Shown one piece after another: positions 27,560 to 38,169 of a DNA stretch of 64,000 nt; positions within the stretch are counted from its first letter, which is position 1; every line of letters begins with the position of its first letter. A program made the position numbers and the translations under genes. The notes beneath the pieces were generated by a model, which searched no databases, was not told the DNA's origin, and was given only the letters and a program-made list of their open reading frames with translations. Where the stretch lies: positions 3,367,520 to 3,431,519 of the forward strand of contig NZ_LT965928.1 of the NCBI RefSeq assembly GCF_900239935.1. Reading direction: 5' to 3'. Origin of the DNA: Pseudoalteromonas carrageenovora IAM 12662. Its GTDB lineage: Bacteria > Pseudomonadota > Gammaproteobacteria > Enterobacterales > Alteromonadaceae.

Positions 27560-28945
27560 ATGAAAACAGTTTGGCTTGTAGATGATGATGCATCAATTCG
27601 ATTTGTACTCGAAAAAGCACTTACCCGTTCAGGGTTTACCACGGAAAGCTTTGCTAATGCGCAAGATGTATTAAGCGCATTAAAGTTTAGCCAACCAACT
27701 GTTTTGGTATCTGACGTTAGAATGCCAGGCATGGATGGCATGGCATTGCTTGAACTTATTGCAGAGCAAAACCCTGGGTTGCCGGTTATTATAATGACCG
27801 CCCATTCAGACTTAGACTCAGCAGTTAATGCGTTTCAAAAAGGCGCATTTGAATACCTAGCAAAACCGTTTGATTTAAACGAAGCCGTAGCTTTGGTTGA
27901 AAGTGCATGCAGAGCAAACTCCACTAAAAAAACAAAACGTAAGCAAGCTCCACCTAAAAGCGCGCACATTATTGGTGAAGCACCTGCCATGCAAGAAGTG
28001 TTTAGAGCCATAGGTAAGCTTTCGGCCTCTAGTATGAGTGTGCTTATTAATGGTGAATCAGGTACTGGTAAAGAGCTGGTAGCCAGCGCATTGCATAATC
28101 ACAGTCCGCGTAAAGAAAACCAATTTATTGCTCTTAACATGGCCGCAATTCCAAAAGAACTCGTTGAGTCTGAATTATTTGGCCACGAAAAAGGCGCGTT
28201 TACCGGTGCCGATAGCGTTCGTAAAGGCCGCTTTGAACAAGCAAACGGCGGCACACTGTTTTTAGATGAAATTGGCGATATGCCACTTGATGTACAAACT
28301 CGTTTATTGCGCGTACTGGCCGATGGGGAGTTTTATCGTGTTGGCGGTCATCAAAGCATAAAAGTAGATGTACGTATTATTGCAGCAACGCATCAAAATT
28401 TAGAAGACTTAGTAAAACAAGGTAAATTTAGGGATGATTTATTTCATCGCTTAAATGTAGTGCGCCTACGCTTACCTGCGCTTCGTGAACGTACTGAAGA
28501 CATTGGGCGCCTTGCACAGCACTTTTTACATAAAAGCGCTAAAGACCTGCAAGTAGACAGCAAAATCTTAAGCCCAAAAGCCACTGATCAATTACGTTTA
28601 TTTAGCTGGCCAGGTAATGTTCGCCAACTAGAAAACACATGCCGATGGCTTACTGTTATGGCACCGGGGGAGCTTGTAAGTGAGCAAGACTTACCACTTG
28701 AAATACTTGATGCTTCACCTACTCAACAAGAAGGTGATTGGCTTGATGCATTTCAACAATGGCTTAATCAAGAGCTTAAACAAGGCAAAGAAAACATATG
28801 GCCTGATATTCAAGCCCAGCTTGAAACTCGATTAATAAAAACAGCCCTCGCTAATTGCTCTGGCCATAAACAAGATGCAGCCATAAAAATAGGCTGGGGA
28901 CGCAACACGTTGACCCGCAAATTAAAAGAGCGCAATATTAACTAA
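27560..28945 (+). CDS. ntrC: nitrogen regulation response regulator NtrC
   Basis: NtrC is the sigma-54 activator of nitrogen genes. It has a receiver domain with Asp52 ([11 protein letters not shown]), an AAA+ domain with Walker A GESGTGKE and the sigma-54 contact GAFTGAD, and a C-terminal Fis-type HTH (about 420-461). I start at the ATG at 27560, which follows GGAG by five bases, rather than the ATG at 27545 that overlaps the ntrB stop. Its own binding site is visible upstream of glnA, 3.3 kb away. Confidence 0.96.
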   Translation: MKTVWLVDDDASIRFVLEKALTRSGFTTESFANAQDVLSALKFSQPTVLVSDVRMPGMDGMALLELIAEQNPGLPVIIMTAHSDLDSAVNAFQKGAFEYLAKPFDLNEAVALVESACRANSTKKTKRKQAPPKSAHIIGEAPAMQEVFRAIGKLSASSMSVLINGESGTGKELVASALHNHSPRKENQFIALNMAAIPKELVESELFGHEKGAFTGADSVRKGRFEQANGGTLFLDEIGDMPLDVQTRLLRVLADGEFYRVGGHQSIKVDVRIIAATHQNLEDLVKQGKFRDDLFHRLNVVRLRLPALRERTEDIGRLAQHFLHKSAKDLQVDSKILSPKATDQLRLFSWPGNVRQLENTCRWLTVMAPGELVSEQDLPLEILDASPTQQEGDWLDAFQQWLNQELKQGKENIWPDIQAQLETRLIKTALANCSGHKQDAAIKIGWGRNTLTRKLKERNIN

Positions 28946-28970
28946 CACTCCTTATTAATTTTGGTTATTG

Positions 28971-29429
28971 ATGAAGTTAATTGAACATATTCCTTTGTTT
29001 AAACAAATGGAAATTATAAATAGGCTGCACTTTTTTAAAGACTTCACACTTGGTGAGCGCCAAGTGCTTTTAGAATCGTTTGGCCTTTTATATTTAGTTA
29101 ATCAACATCAGTTTTTATTTAAACAGTTCGATAATGACAAGCGCTTATATATTGTATTAAGCGGCGCATTATTAGTATTTAAGCACAACCACTTATTAGA
29201 GCTAGGTACTATTGAGCCTGGTGAGTTTATAGGTGAAGGTGCATTTATTAATAACCGAGAGCGTAGCACCAGCGCTCGTGCTAAAACCGACACCATAGTA
29301 CTTGCCATTACCCCAGAGGCACTTACTCGCTTGCCTAATGTAATACGCGAAAAAATTAAAGACCGAATTATTGAAGGTATGAGCCTGCGCATTGCTAAGC
29401 TTAGCGAGCATATAGAAACGCACGGTTAG
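28971..29429 (+). CDS. cyclic nucleotide-binding (CAP_ED) domain protein
   Basis: The 152-residue protein has the beta-roll of a CRP-like ligand domain (LFKQFDNDKRLYIVLSGALLVF, then EPGEFIGEGAFINNRERSTSARA with the phosphate-binding cassette) but no DNA-binding HTH, so it is a stand-alone sensor or a subunit rather than a transcription factor. The cassette glutamate and arginine are present, so nucleotide binding is plausible. The ATG at 28971 is preceded immediately by an in-frame TTG; I chose the ATG. It follows ntrC by 25 bases and may be cotranscribed with it. Confidence 0.82.
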   Translation: MKLIEHIPLFKQMEIINRLHFFKDFTLGERQVLLESFGLLYLVNQHQFLFKQFDNDKRLYIVLSGALLVFKHNHLLELGTIEPGEFIGEGAFINNRERSTSARAKTDTIVLAITPEALTRLPNVIREKIKDRIIEGMSLRIAKLSEHIETHG

Positions 29430-29430
29430 C

Positions 29431-29838
29431 TCAGTCCATATAAACAGTTTGTAATGAGCAATCAAGCCAGCCGGGGTTATTAACGTGCGCAGTAAACGTG
29501 TAAGTATCTGAAGGCTTGTCACCAAAGGGGGTATTTACAAGTGGCTGTGAATGGCTATATGTTTGCGAATAGGTTTTATAATAAATAACAACATACCCAT
29601 ACAAATACTCCCAACTGAGCCTCACAACCGCACCACTTGGTAATGTAAATTCAACATGTTCATTTGCAAATTTGACCGCTAAATCATTGTACTTATCGTC
29701 GCTGCAATGGGTTGTTCGTAACCGAGAGGGCATAGCGAACGCGTCTTCCCCATCAGTACTCTTTAAATAAAAACCAATATTCCCATCACCATAAAAGTGA
29801 TTTGATCGTGTGGTGTAGTTAATTTCGGGTTGATAATC
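29431..29838 (-). pseudogene. 3' fragment of a lipoprotein gene interrupted by the 264-bp element
   Basis: The fragment spans 135 codons from 29838 down to the stop at 29431; the visible ATG at 29733 is internal. It is in frame with the lipoprotein fragment at 30362 if the element and one TA copy are removed, giving a predicted 221-residue protein. Residues such as EDAFAMPSR and NNPGWLDCSLQTVYMD show no domain I recognise. It is most likely the non-expressed end of that gene, although short expression from the internal ATG cannot be excluded. Confidence 0.8.
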
Positions 29839-29840
29839 TA

Positions 29841-30104
29841 GGGCGTGTTGACCTTTCGTGGTTGAATTTGCAGCAGACTGTTTGGTATTTAAGCAAGGCA
29901 GAGCCTATGTAGTGTGGTTGCTCCCCATAAATAGGCGATAACGCAGCATAAAGACCAAACATGCGCTGCCCAAAGGGTTCTTTCTAGGGACGATTGACTC
30001 TTTGTTGCTCGGTTTTTACTTAGCCCACTAGGTTACAAACCTCGCGCCGCAATTAAATCGACCCTAGATTGAACAAATTTCAATCCACAAAGGTCAACAC
30101 GCCC
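29841..30104 (-). mobile_element. 264-bp MITE-like element, copy 1
   Basis: The element begins GGGCGTGTTG and ends CAACACGCCC, with imperfect terminal inverted repeats of about 28-30 bases. It is flanked by TA on one side and TG on the other, consistent with a TA target duplication altered by one mutation. It has the same length as, and is very similar to, the copy at 58678-58941 in the opposite orientation. No transposase is encoded, so a related full-length transposon elsewhere would be needed to move it. It interrupts a lipoprotein gene. Confidence 0.88.
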
Positions 30105-30362
30105 TGGCTCTTGCATAATAATAGCTAACTGCTCAGTCTCTTTTTGGTAAATTTTATCGCTTGATAAAAGCAATGTGGCTTCACCAAAATTAGATGGAAT
30201 TGCCAGCGGTACGTATTCATAAGGGAGGTTTTGTGCGCTTAGTGCAGCATCTAGTTGATTGCGTTGCTCATCTTGCAAGTTTTCACTAAATACATACACG
30301 GTAGGTTGTTGGCACGCAGCTAATAATAATGCCAACACACATATCAAAATTCCATTTTTCAT
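30033..30362 (-). pseudogene. truncated lipoprotein gene with element-derived C-terminus
   Basis: The reading frame starts with a lipoprotein signal peptide (LLLAAC, Cys17) and 85 native residues. The last 24 residues (about 86-109, PGRVDLCGLKF onward) are encoded by the inserted 264-bp element. The original gene continued into the fragment at 29431-29838. The truncated product could still be exported as a short chimeric lipoprotein, but loss of 135 native residues makes loss of function likely. No domain is recognised. Confidence 0.85.
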
Positions 30363-30446
30363 AGTTCCCCTCCAATGATTACACTTGTAGTCTATTAGAG
30401 AACACTATCAATAGCAATTTAATAACAATTCGCTTAATTAATATTA

Positions 30447-30746
30447 TTACTGATTGATATGACTGGTTTGGCTATCTAACCATGCATCAACACTTTGTCG
30501 AGTGTATAAAACTTCGTTAAACAAGCGGTGGCGTTCAAATTCAAGCTTTGATTTTCTAAGCGGATCGCCACTAATTAAACGGCTGTGCGTATCATTAAAT
30601 TTTGAAATAACCGAAAAGCCACTGTCGCTAAGTTGTGTTTGCTCTTTTACCAAACTCGCTAGATGCGATCTTACGTCGTCAGCAGTTAACATATCAGAAT
30701 TATCTAAACCCATTAGCTCTTTTTTCATTGCTAATCTTACGCCCAT
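30447..30746 (-). CDS. hypothetical protein, 99 residues
   Basis: This soluble, helical-looking 99-residue protein has no signal peptide, membrane segment or motif I recognise. It begins after a clear GGAG ribosome site six bases before the ATG. Charged residues are spread evenly (LRKSKLEFERHRLFNEV). It stands alone between the broken lipoprotein gene and the S4-domain gene. It is probably a real gene but its function is unknown. Confidence 0.65.
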   Translation of the reverse strand: MGVRLAMKKELMGLDNSDMLTADDVRSHLASLVKEQTQLSDSGFSVISKFNDTHSRLISGDPLRKSKLEFERHRLFNEVLYTRQSVDAWLDSQTSHINQ

Positions 30747-31002
30747 TTTCTACTCCGTTTTATATGTATACATTACACATCAGTTAATCCGCCAGAGTTT
30801 TAGCAATTAGCGAGCCATCAATGAAAATCATTTGCCGTGAAGCTTAACCTGCAATTGCTTCAGTTTTCTTAAAGATAGAGAAAAAGGCATAAAAGTTTCA
30901 ATATAATTAGCCAATACCTTCTTAGTTTTATATTTGCTTTGGTGCAAAATGCTCTACAAGCCTTTATACTAGGGGACTATGCGTTACCCCACTGGAGCTA
31001 AC

Positions 31003-31386
31003 ATGAACGAAGAATACATAGAGATTGAATTAGAAGAAGAGCCAATAGAGCTTTGCAAATTATTAAAAGTACTTGATTTAGTTGAAGGTGGCGGCCAAGC
31101 AAAAAACCTAATCGCTGAAGGCTACGTGGGTGTTAACCATGAAATTTGTACAATAAAACGGAAAAAATTATACAGTGGCGACGTATTAGAATTTGATGGT
31201 GAGTTTTTTCAATTATCATTAAGTGAAGATGCAATCCCTGCAGAGCGAGTAGTAGTGCAAAGTACACCAGAGCCAAAAACAACGCCTGAAAGCACTTCTA
31301 ATCAACCTGCTAAAAGTAAGCGTAAGCGCACTAAAAAGCCTAAAAGAGATGAAAATACAGGGCGACGCCCAATTTCATTTGGCTAA
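31003..31386 (+). CDS. S4-domain RNA-binding protein, YbcJ-like
   Basis: The central S4 RNA-binding domain (about residues 15-70; LCKLLKVLDLVEGGGQAKNL, IAEGYVGVNHE) matches the small YbcJ-type proteins. A basic tail follows (SKRKRTKKPKRDE), consistent with RNA binding. The ATG at 31003 has GGAG five bases upstream and is preferred to the ATG at 30979, whose AGGGG lies only three bases away. Its target RNA is unknown. Confidence 0.85.
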   Translation: MNEEYIEIELEEEPIELCKLLKVLDLVEGGGQAKNLIAEGYVGVNHEICTIKRKKLYSGDVLEFDGEFFQLSLSEDAIPAERVVVQSTPEPKTTPESTSNQPAKSKRKRTKKPKRDENTGRRPISFG

Positions 31387-31416
31387 AATTTAGGCGTCAT
31401 TGCAATTTTTAAATAT

Positions 31417-31443
31417 AAAAGCCAGCTTGTAATGCTGGCTTTT
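31417..31443 (+). terminator. terminator after the S4-domain gene
   Basis: AAAAGCCAGC and GCTGGCTTTT form a ten-pair stem with a seven-base loop, followed by further T. Confidence 0.9.
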
Positions 31444-31490
31444 TTACTCTTTAATTACCTTGTAAATAACAATAAAAACAAGGTCATAAC

Positions 31491-31910
31491 ATGTCTACAC
31501 CCACTTGGTTGAAACCGCTTGCTTGGGCTGCACTTATTTGGAACTCTCTAGGTGTTATTGCATTTGTGATGCAAATGATGATGACCCCTGAACTGATAAG
31601 CAAACTGCCTATAGATCAACAAGCTGCCTACTCTGACATTCCCCTTTGGTCTACCATTGCTTTTGCTATAGCCGTATTTGGAGGCTTGCTAGGGTGTATT
31701 TTTTTACTGAAGAAAAAGGCGCTCGCCATACCGACATTTACAGTGTCTTTAGCGGCTATTTTACTGCAGCAATACTATAACTTTGTTGTTATAAATAGTA
31801 TTGATCTGTTAGGAGCAAGTGCTGTGTTTATGCCTATTTTAGTTATTATTATTGCCATAGGCCTGCTTTATATAAGTATTAAAGGTAAGCAACAAAGCTG
31901 GTTAAACTAA
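31491..31910 (+). CDS. small integral membrane protein, 139 residues
   Basis: Four hydrophobic segments are visible at about residues 12-32, 50-72, 78-100 and 110-130, and the last half is notably Ile/Leu-rich. Related proteins in marine bacteria are often labelled sugar transporters, but I see no transport motif to support that. It sits between the S4-domain gene and acnA with its own upstream region. Confidence 0.7.
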   Translation: MSTPTWLKPLAWAALIWNSLGVIAFVMQMMMTPELISKLPIDQQAAYSDIPLWSTIAFAIAVFGGLLGCIFLLKKKALAIPTFTVSLAAILLQQYYNFVVINSIDLLGASAVFMPILVIIIAIGLLYISIKGKQQSWLN

Positions 31911-32106
31911 TTACGTTTAAGGGCTAATATTTTTTGGCCCTTTATCACCCTTGAAAAACCATTCTTCGCCATCACCTCTATACTTATTACTGTACAAATT
32001 TCGCACTTTTAACCACGTAGTTTACGCTGGTATATACTTTGCACATAAGAAAATAAAAGAGGTCATCTTTTCAAGGATATTTACCTAATTACCAAAGGGG
32101 CAAAAA

Positions 32107-34848
32107 ATGAATAGTTTCGAAACAGAACATCAACTAACTATTAATGGCGAGCAATATCATATTCACTCACTTAAAGGATTAGGCGATAAAGCTAAGCGAC
32201 TGCCCTTTTCCCTCAAAGTATTACTCGAAAACCTGCTACGCAATGAAGATGGCGTAAATATAAAAGAACAAGACATTCAAGCCCTCCTAAATTGGGATTC
32301 TAAAGCTAAACCATCATCTGAGGTCGCTTTCACACCAGCACGTGTCGTTATGCAAGATTTTACAGGTGTTCCTGCAATTGTCGATTTAGCGGCCATGCGT
32401 GATGCTATGGAGAAGCTAGGTGGCGATCCTGCAAAAATAAACCCGCTATCTCCTGCTGAACTTGTTATTGACCATTCAGTACAAGTAGATGGTTACGGCA
32501 ATGATGGCGCATTTGATTTAAATGCAAAGCTAGAATACGAACGTAATAAAGAACGCTATGAGTTTTTACGTTGGGGGCAAACAGCGTTCGATAACTTAAA
32601 AGTTGTGCCACCAGCAACCGGGATTGTTCATCAAGTAAATTTAGAATACCTAGCACGTGTTGTATTTAACGAAGACAGTAATGGTAAAAAGTTTGCTTAC
32701 CCAGATACCTTAGTAGGCACCGACTCCCACACCACTATGATTAATGGCTTAGGTGTTCTTGGTTGGGGCGTAGGCGGCATTGAAGCCGAAGCTGCAATGC
32801 TTGGCCAGCCAATTAGCTTACTCATTCCACAGGTGGTTGGCATGAAGCTAAATGGTCGCCTTCCTGAGGGAACAACAGCAACCGATTTGGTATTAACAGT
32901 AACCGAAATGCTACGTAACCATGGTGTTGTAGGTAAGTTTGTAGAGTTTTATGGTGACGGCCTGGCTGATCTACCTCTGGCGGATAGAGCAACGATTGCT
33001 AATATGGCACCCGAGTACGGCGCTACGTGTGGTATTTTTCCTATTGATGATGAAACCATTAATTATTTACGCCTAACAAACCGCGATGAAAAACACCTTA
33101 AAGTAATTGAAGATTACGCCAAACACCAAGGTTTATGGCGCAACGATGGCGACGAAGCAAATTATACCGATACCCTTGAACTTAAACTTGATGATGTCGT
33201 GCCAAGCCTTGCTGGGCCTAAACGTCCGCAAGACAGAATCGCATTAGATAAAGCCGGCGAAGTTATTGGCCAGCACTTAAAAGGCTTTCAAGATGAGCGC
33301 ATGGAGCGCCGTGATAAAAGTGATATAGAGCAAGCTCGCATTGAAAGCGAAGGCCCTACCACTAATCCAGATGAGCCAGTAGACGAAGCGCAGTTTATGG
33401 GGGCTGCAAAAGTTAAGTTTAAAGGACAAGAATTTGAACTTAACGATGGCGCCTGTGTTATTGCAGCCATAACTAGCTGTACAAACACCTCAAACCCAAG
33501 TGTAATTTTAGCCGCTGGTTTAGTAGCAAGAAAGGCTAAGCAACTCGGCATTGATGTAAAACCATGGGTTAAAACATCACTTGCGCCGGGCTCCCAAGTT
33601 GTAACTGACTACCTGGAAAAAGCAGATTTGATGGATGACCTAGAAGCACTAGGCTTTAACTTAGTCGGTTATGGCTGTACAACATGTATTGGTAATTCAG
33701 GCCCACTAGCAACAGAGATATCAGATGCCATTCAAAAGCATAAGCTGGTTGTAAGCTCAATTTTATCGGGTAACCGTAACTTTGAAGGGCGAATTCACCA
33801 AGATGTCAAAATGAACTTTTTAGCATCACCGCCACTGGTTGTTGCCTATGCAATTGCAGGTCGAACAGATATAGATGTATATAACGAACCCCTTGCGCAA
33901 GATAAAAACGGTAACGATATTTACCTTAAGAATATTTGGCCAAGTGTAAGTGAAGTGAATGAGTTAGTACAAAAAACGGTAACTAAAGAAATGTTTGAAA
34001 AAAGCTATGCCAATGTATACGAAGGCGATAGCCGCTGGCAAAAAATTCAAATTCCAAATGGTAAACTTTACGATTGGAATGATGAATCAACTTATATCAA
34101 AAAAGCCCCATTTTTTGATGGCATGAAGGTAGAACCGCCTGGCGTTCCTACAATTGAAGGCGCACGCTGTTTAGCTAAATTAGGCGACTCAGTAACTACT
34201 GATCATATTTCGCCTGCTGGTGCGATAAAAGCAGATGCTCCTGCTGGCCTATACTTGCAAGAAAAAGGCGTAGAAAAAGCGCAGTTTAACTCATATGGTT
34301 CACGCCGTGGTAATCACGAAGTAATGATGCGCGGTACATTTGCAAATGTAAGGCTTAAAAACTTGCTCGCACCGGGTACTGAGGGTGGTGTTACTCGCAC
34401 GCAACCAGAAAACGACCTAGCTAGCATTTACGATGCGGCTATGGAGTATCAAAAAAATGAAACGCCATTAATTATTTTGGCAGGTAAAGAATACGGTACA
34501 GGCTCATCGCGTGACTGGGCAGCTAAAGGCTCATTGTTACTTGGTGTAAAAGCAGTAGTAGCGCAAAGCTATGAGCGTATACACCGCTCTAACTTAATTG
34601 GTATGGGGGTTTTACCTCTGCAATTTAAAGATGGCGAAAGCTATGAGTCGTTAGGATTAACGGGCCAAGAGCAATTTGATATTGAAGGCCTTTACGATAA
34701 AACTGACGAAGTAAGTGTAATAGCCACTAATGCTGAAGGTAAAAAGGTAAGCTTTAGTGCCGATGTACGTATTGATACCCCTAAAGAGTGGGATTACTAC
34801 AAACACGGCGGTATTTTACAATATGTACTGCGTAATATGCTTGATTAA
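32107..34848 (+). CDS. acnA: aconitate hydratase A
   Basis: AcnA is the stress- and stationary-phase aconitase and also a post-transcriptional regulator in its cluster-free form. The 913-residue protein shows the cluster ligands in [11 protein letters not shown] and [14 protein letters not shown], the substrate loop [20 protein letters not shown], and the C-terminal swivel domain with [18 protein letters not shown]. The ribosome site is AAAGGGG. It is monocistronic. With acnB at 3411 this window holds both aconitase classes, about 26 kb apart. Confidence 0.97.
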   Translation: MNSFETEHQLTINGEQYHIHSLKGLGDKAKRLPFSLKVLLENLLRNEDGVNIKEQDIQALLNWDSKAKPSSEVAFTPARVVMQDFTGVPAIVDLAAMRDAMEKLGGDPAKINPLSPAELVIDHSVQVDGYGNDGAFDLNAKLEYERNKERYEFLRWGQTAFDNLKVVPPATGIVHQVNLEYLARVVFNEDSNGKKFAYPDTLVGTDSHTTMINGLGVLGWGVGGIEAEAAMLGQPISLLIPQVVGMKLNGRLPEGTTATDLVLTVTEMLRNHGVVGKFVEFYGDGLADLPLADRATIANMAPEYGATCGIFPIDDETINYLRLTNRDEKHLKVIEDYAKHQGLWRNDGDEANYTDTLELKLDDVVPSLAGPKRPQDRIALDKAGEVIGQHLKGFQDERMERRDKSDIEQARIESEGPTTNPDEPVDEAQFMGAAKVKFKGQEFELNDGACVIAAITSCTNTSNPSVILAAGLVARKAKQLGIDVKPWVKTSLAPGSQVVTDYLEKADLMDDLEALGFNLVGYGCTTCIGNSGPLATEISDAIQKHKLVVSSILSGNRNFEGRIHQDVKMNFLASPPLVVAYAIAGRTDIDVYNEPLAQDKNGNDIYLKNIWPSVSEVNELVQKTVTKEMFEKSYANVYEGDSRWQKIQIPNGKLYDWNDESTYIKKAPFFDGMKVEPPGVPTIEGARCLAKLGDSVTTDHISPAGAIKADAPAGLYLQEKGVEKAQFNSYGSRRGNHEVMMRGTFANVRLKNLLAPGTEGGVTRTQPENDLASIYDAAMEYQKNETPLIILAGKEYGTGSSRDWAAKGSLLLGVKAVVAQSYERIHRSNLIGMGVLPLQFKDGESYESLGLTGQEQFDIEGLYDKTDEVSVIATNAEGKKVSFSADVRIDTPKEWDYYKHGGILQYVLRNMLD

Positions 34849-34871
34849 TTTGCGCCGTAATTAATGCATTT

Positions 34872-34904
34872 AAAAGCCCAGCTTAGTAAATAAGCTGGGC
34901 TTTT
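34872..34904. terminator. bidirectional terminator between acnA and the DUF4124 gene
   Basis: Perfect 14-base arms (AAAAGCCCAGCTTA and its complement) flank a five-base loop, with A and T runs at the outer ends. Confidence 0.92.
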
Positions 34905-34954
34905 ATATTTGTTAATCAATATTGAGCTGCACTGGCTTCTCTAGAACGCAATAA

Positions 34955-35500
34955 CTAAAGCGCGCTTAAGTTGTTTATTTCTTTATTACGCTTTTCTAGT
35001 TTTTCTTTTACGTTTTCCGCATCATCAAATAACTTTTTAACCGAGTCAGGATTAAATATTGATGGGGTTTCTGGGTTTGCTGTCATTTTGTTTGTATTAG
35101 GTGCAGCGTTTAAAATAGACGTGTCTTCAGCAGCAATAACAGTAATATCTTTAGGGTCTAACTTTACCTCAATACTTGTTACATCTGGATTTGGCGTATC
35201 TGAAAAATGCCACTGGCCGCTTTCATCTTGCCACTTATAAATTTTATTACTTGATGTAGTAGAAGGAATTGGCTCATCAGAAATGCTGCTCGCAATTTTA
35301 TCGCCAGCTTGCTTTACACCCTGTACTGCTTGGTCGAGTGTATTTGTAGAAAGTGCGAGCATTTTTTCTTTAATTTGCAGGGATTCGTTGCTAATTGAGG
35401 ATGTAGAAAGCCATGTTTGGCCGTCGGGCTTTTTTAAATAAAACAATGAGATAACAGCAATAACCATGATTGATATTGCTAAATAGGTAAAGTATTTCAT
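34955..35500 (-). CDS. DUF4124 domain membrane-anchored protein
   Basis: An N-terminal hydrophobic segment (about 4-23, TYLAISIMVIAVISLFYL) probably anchors this 181-residue protein in the inner membrane. A Ser/Thr-rich linker leads to a DUF4124 motif at about residues 86-100 (KIYKWQDESGQWHFSDTP) and a charged C-terminal helix (KLFDDAENVKEKLEKRNKE). It is the second DUF4124 protein in the window, after the one at 25870. Its role is unknown. Confidence 0.8.
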   Translation of the reverse strand: MKYFTYLAISIMVIAVISLFYLKKPDGQTWLSTSSISNESLQIKEKMLALSTNTLDQAVQGVKQAGDKIASSISDEPIPSTTSSNKIYKWQDESGQWHFSDTPNPDVTSIEVKLDPKDITVIAAEDTSILNAAPNTNKMTANPETPSIFNPDSVKKLFDDAENVKEKLEKRNKEINNLSAL

Positions 35501-35578
35501 AGCGTTCCTGCTTTAGTTAATCCTTTATTGTAATGAGTCTAATAAAAAATTCTTAAACAGGCAATTTTTTTGTAATAA

Positions 35579-35600
35579 AAACGCAGCTTAAGCTGCGTTT
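35579..35600 (-). terminator. terminator of the cysJIH operon
   Basis: AAACGCAGCTTAAGCTGCGTTT is an inverted repeat followed by T-rich sequence on the minus strand, just after cysH. Confidence 0.88.
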
Positions 35601-35627
35601 AAAATATACATTTTTTAGTATAAACGA

Positions 35628-36368
35628 TTAAATACCGTCACCATCAATGTGCAAGCCACATTCACGATTTAAACCAAAAAAGCGGGTTTCCTCTTCGCTC
35701 ATTCCTGGCTCTAGTTTACGCGTAGTATGTACATCACCCATCGACACATAACCTTGCTCCCATAATGGGTGGTAAGGTAAATCGTGTTTAGTAAGGTATT
35801 GATATACATCGCGGTTTGACCATTCAATAATTGGGTACACTTTTACCGTACCACGGCTTATTTCTACAAACTGCTTATCAGCACGAGTAGATGATTGATC
35901 GCGTCGCAAACCACTAAACCAGGTGCCTGCTTCAATGTCTTTAAGTGCGCGGGTCATCGGCTCAACTTTATTAAGCTGGTTATATTGCTTAATACCCTCT
36001 TCGCCTTGTTCCCACAGCTTACCAAATTTGGCTTCTTGCCATGCGGGGCTTAGCTGCGCTTTGTACACTTTTAGATTAAGTGACAGCCGTTCACTCATTT
36101 GCTCAATAAACTGATAGGTTTCAGGAAACAAGTAGCCCGTATCGGTTAAGACTACAGGTATATCTGGGCGTTGTGAGGTCATTAAATGCAGCATTACCGC
36201 TGCTTGAATACCAAAGCTAGATGATAAGAATGCCGTCTCAGGCAAGTTATCAAGCGCCCATGCAACACGCTCCTCAGCGCTCATATTCGCTAGTAAACCA
36301 TTAGCATCAGCTAACATAGCCGCTTGGCTTTGTTTATCCTGCTGTAAAATATTTTTAAATTCACTCAT
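35628..36368 (-). CDS. cysH: phosphoadenylyl-sulfate (PAPS) reductase
   Basis: CysH reduces PAPS to sulfite with thioredoxin. The PP-loop-type start of the domain is [14 protein letters not shown], the substrate motif is [14 protein letters not shown], and the catalytic cysteine is in the C-terminal ECGLHIDG. The absence of the two extra CC motifs indicates a PAPS rather than an iron-sulfur APS enzyme. I start at the ATG at 36368, with GGA seven bases upstream; the TTG at 36380 is a weaker choice. It is the last gene of cysJIH. Confidence 0.96.
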   Translation of the reverse strand: MSEFKNILQQDKQSQAAMLADANGLLANMSAEERVAWALDNLPETAFLSSSFGIQAAVMLHLMTSQRPDIPVVLTDTGYLFPETYQFIEQMSERLSLNLKVYKAQLSPAWQEAKFGKLWEQGEEGIKQYNQLNKVEPMTRALKDIEAGTWFSGLRRDQSSTRADKQFVEISRGTVKVYPIIEWSNRDVYQYLTKHDLPYHPLWEQGYVSMGDVHTTRKLEPGMSEEETRFFGLNRECGLHIDGDGI

Positions 36369-36385
36369 GGAAAATTCCAAGCCTC

Positions 36386-36405
36386 ACCAGCGCTAAAACG
36401 CTGGT
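36386..36405 (-). promoter_or_regulatory. hairpin between cysI and cysH
   Basis: ACCAGCG and CGCTGGT form a seven-pair stem with a CTAAAA loop. With no T run after it, it is more likely an RNA processing or stability element than a terminator. Confidence 0.4.
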
Positions 36406-36411
36406 ATTTAA

Positions 36412-38109
36412 TTATGCGTGAAAATCGGTTACTGACACTTTAACTTCAGCAACAATGCCTTTGCGAATAACAAAGTCACCAAAACATTCACCGTCGTTGC
36501 GCTCACTTGCCCACTGCCCAATTAGCTTATCAAACGCGTCTAGGTAAACATCTTCGCCTACGTTTTCTAGGTACAATTTAGGAATGCGTGTACCTTCAAG
36601 GTTACCGCCTAGGTAAACGTTATATTTACCCGGGCCTTTACCTACTAAACCGGCTTCTGCAAGCATTGCGCGGCCACAACCATTAGGACAACCAACAACA
36701 CGCATAATAATGCTGTCATCCGGAATGCCGTGTTTAGCTAGCAGTGCTTCGGTTTTTTCAATTAAGCTTGGTAAGTAACGCTCAGCCTCAGCCATAGCAA
36801 GCGGACATGTTGGTAATGCTACACATGCCATAGAGTTTTTGCGTTGCTCTGTATCTTTGTCATCAATTAGGCCGTGATTACGGGCAATCTCTTCTATCAC
36901 TGCTTTTTGATCTGCCGGTACACCCGCAATAATTAAATTTTGGTTTGCCGTCATGCGCATGTCACCTTGGTGAACTTCTGCAATTTTACGACACCCTGTT
37001 TTAAGTGGCTTACCTGGGTAATCTAAAATACGGCCGCTTTGAATAAATAGTGTTAAGTGGTGCTTACCATCAATGCCTTCAACCCAACCAATACGATCGC
37101 CACGATGAGTAAACTCAAACGGACGGCTTGGTGCAAATTTAACGCCTGAACGCGCTTCTACTTCTGCTTTAAATACATCAGTACCCACACGGTCTAGTGT
37201 GTATTTAGTTTTTGCATTTTTACGGTTTGACCGGTTACCCCAATCGCGTTGTACAGATACAACATGCTCAGCAATTTTTAAGGTATCTTCTAAGGCAATA
37301 AAACCAAAGTCATCTGCTTTACGCGGATACGTTGCGGTATCACCGTGAGTCATGGCAAGGCCACCACCAACAAGGACGTTAAAACCAACAAGCTTGCCGT
37401 TATCGGCAATTGCCACAAAGTTTAAATCGTTAGCGTGAACATCAACTTCGTTATTAGGCGGAATAGTTACCGTTGTCTTAAACTTACGAGGTAGATAGTT
37501 AGACCCTAAAATTGGCTCTTCTGTAGTTTCTGCTTTTTCGCCATTTAGCCAAATTTCAGCATACGCTTTGGTTTTTGGTAATAAATGCTCAGAAATTTTT
37601 GCAGCCCAGTCGTAAGCTTCTTGATGTAGCTCAGACTCAACAGGGTTAGTAGTACACAGTACGTTACGGTTAACATCGCCCGCAGTTGCAATAGAGTCTA
37701 TGCCTACACTGTTGAGCATTTGGTGCATGCCTTTAATATTTGGCTTTAATACACCATGAAACTGAAACGTTTGACGCGTAGTTAAACGAATGCTGCCGTA
37801 GCTTGTTTTGTCATCAGCAAATTTATCGATTGCTAACCACTGCTCCGGCTTAATAATACCGCCAGGCATACGCGCACGTAGCATTACGTTATGAAGCGGT
37901 TCTAGCTTTTGCTTTGCACGTTCACCACGAATATCACGGTCATCTTGTTGATACATGCCGTGAAAGCGTATTAATTGAAAGTTATCGGCTGTAAAACCAC
38001 CGGTAATTTCGTCTTTTAAATCTTGCTCTATGGTGCCACGTAAAAAGTTACTTTCTCTTTTCAAACGTTCATTATCAGAAAGTTTTACGTTTTTATCTTG
38101 TTCGCTCAT
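36412..38109 (-). CDS. cysI: sulfite reductase (NADPH) hemoprotein beta component
   Basis: CysI holds the siroheme and [4Fe-4S] cluster that reduce sulfite to sulfide with six electrons from CysJ. The four cluster cysteines are in [16 protein letters not shown] and VGCPNGCGR. The repeated ferredoxin-like half-domains (e.g. [32 protein letters not shown]) are present. At 565 residues it has the standard length. It lies between cysJ and cysH on the same strand, 60 bases after cysJ. Confidence 0.97.
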   Translation of the reverse strand: MSEQDKNVKLSDNERLKRESNFLRGTIEQDLKDEITGGFTADNFQLIRFHGMYQQDDRDIRGERAKQKLEPLHNVMLRARMPGGIIKPEQWLAIDKFADDKTSYGSIRLTTRQTFQFHGVLKPNIKGMHQMLNSVGIDSIATAGDVNRNVLCTTNPVESELHQEAYDWAAKISEHLLPKTKAYAEIWLNGEKAETTEEPILGSNYLPRKFKTTVTIPPNNEVDVHANDLNFVAIADNGKLVGFNVLVGGGLAMTHGDTATYPRKADDFGFIALEDTLKIAEHVVSVQRDWGNRSNRKNAKTKYTLDRVGTDVFKAEVEARSGVKFAPSRPFEFTHRGDRIGWVEGIDGKHHLTLFIQSGRILDYPGKPLKTGCRKIAEVHQGDMRMTANQNLIIAGVPADQKAVIEEIARNHGLIDDKDTEQRKNSMACVALPTCPLAMAEAERYLPSLIEKTEALLAKHGIPDDSIIMRVVGCPNGCGRAMLAEAGLVGKGPGKYNVYLGGNLEGTRIPKLYLENVGEDVYLDAFDKLIGQWASERNDGECFGDFVIRKGIVAEVKVSVTDFHA

Positions 38110-38169
38110 TTTAAATCCTAAATTTGTTACAGTGACGGCTGCTAGCTGTTAATAAAATAAGAAACGTGA

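Noticed and set aside
29202..29525. 107-codon frame antisense to the cyclic nucleotide-binding gene
   Set aside because: It overlaps a well-supported gene on the other strand and shows no domain or ribosome site.
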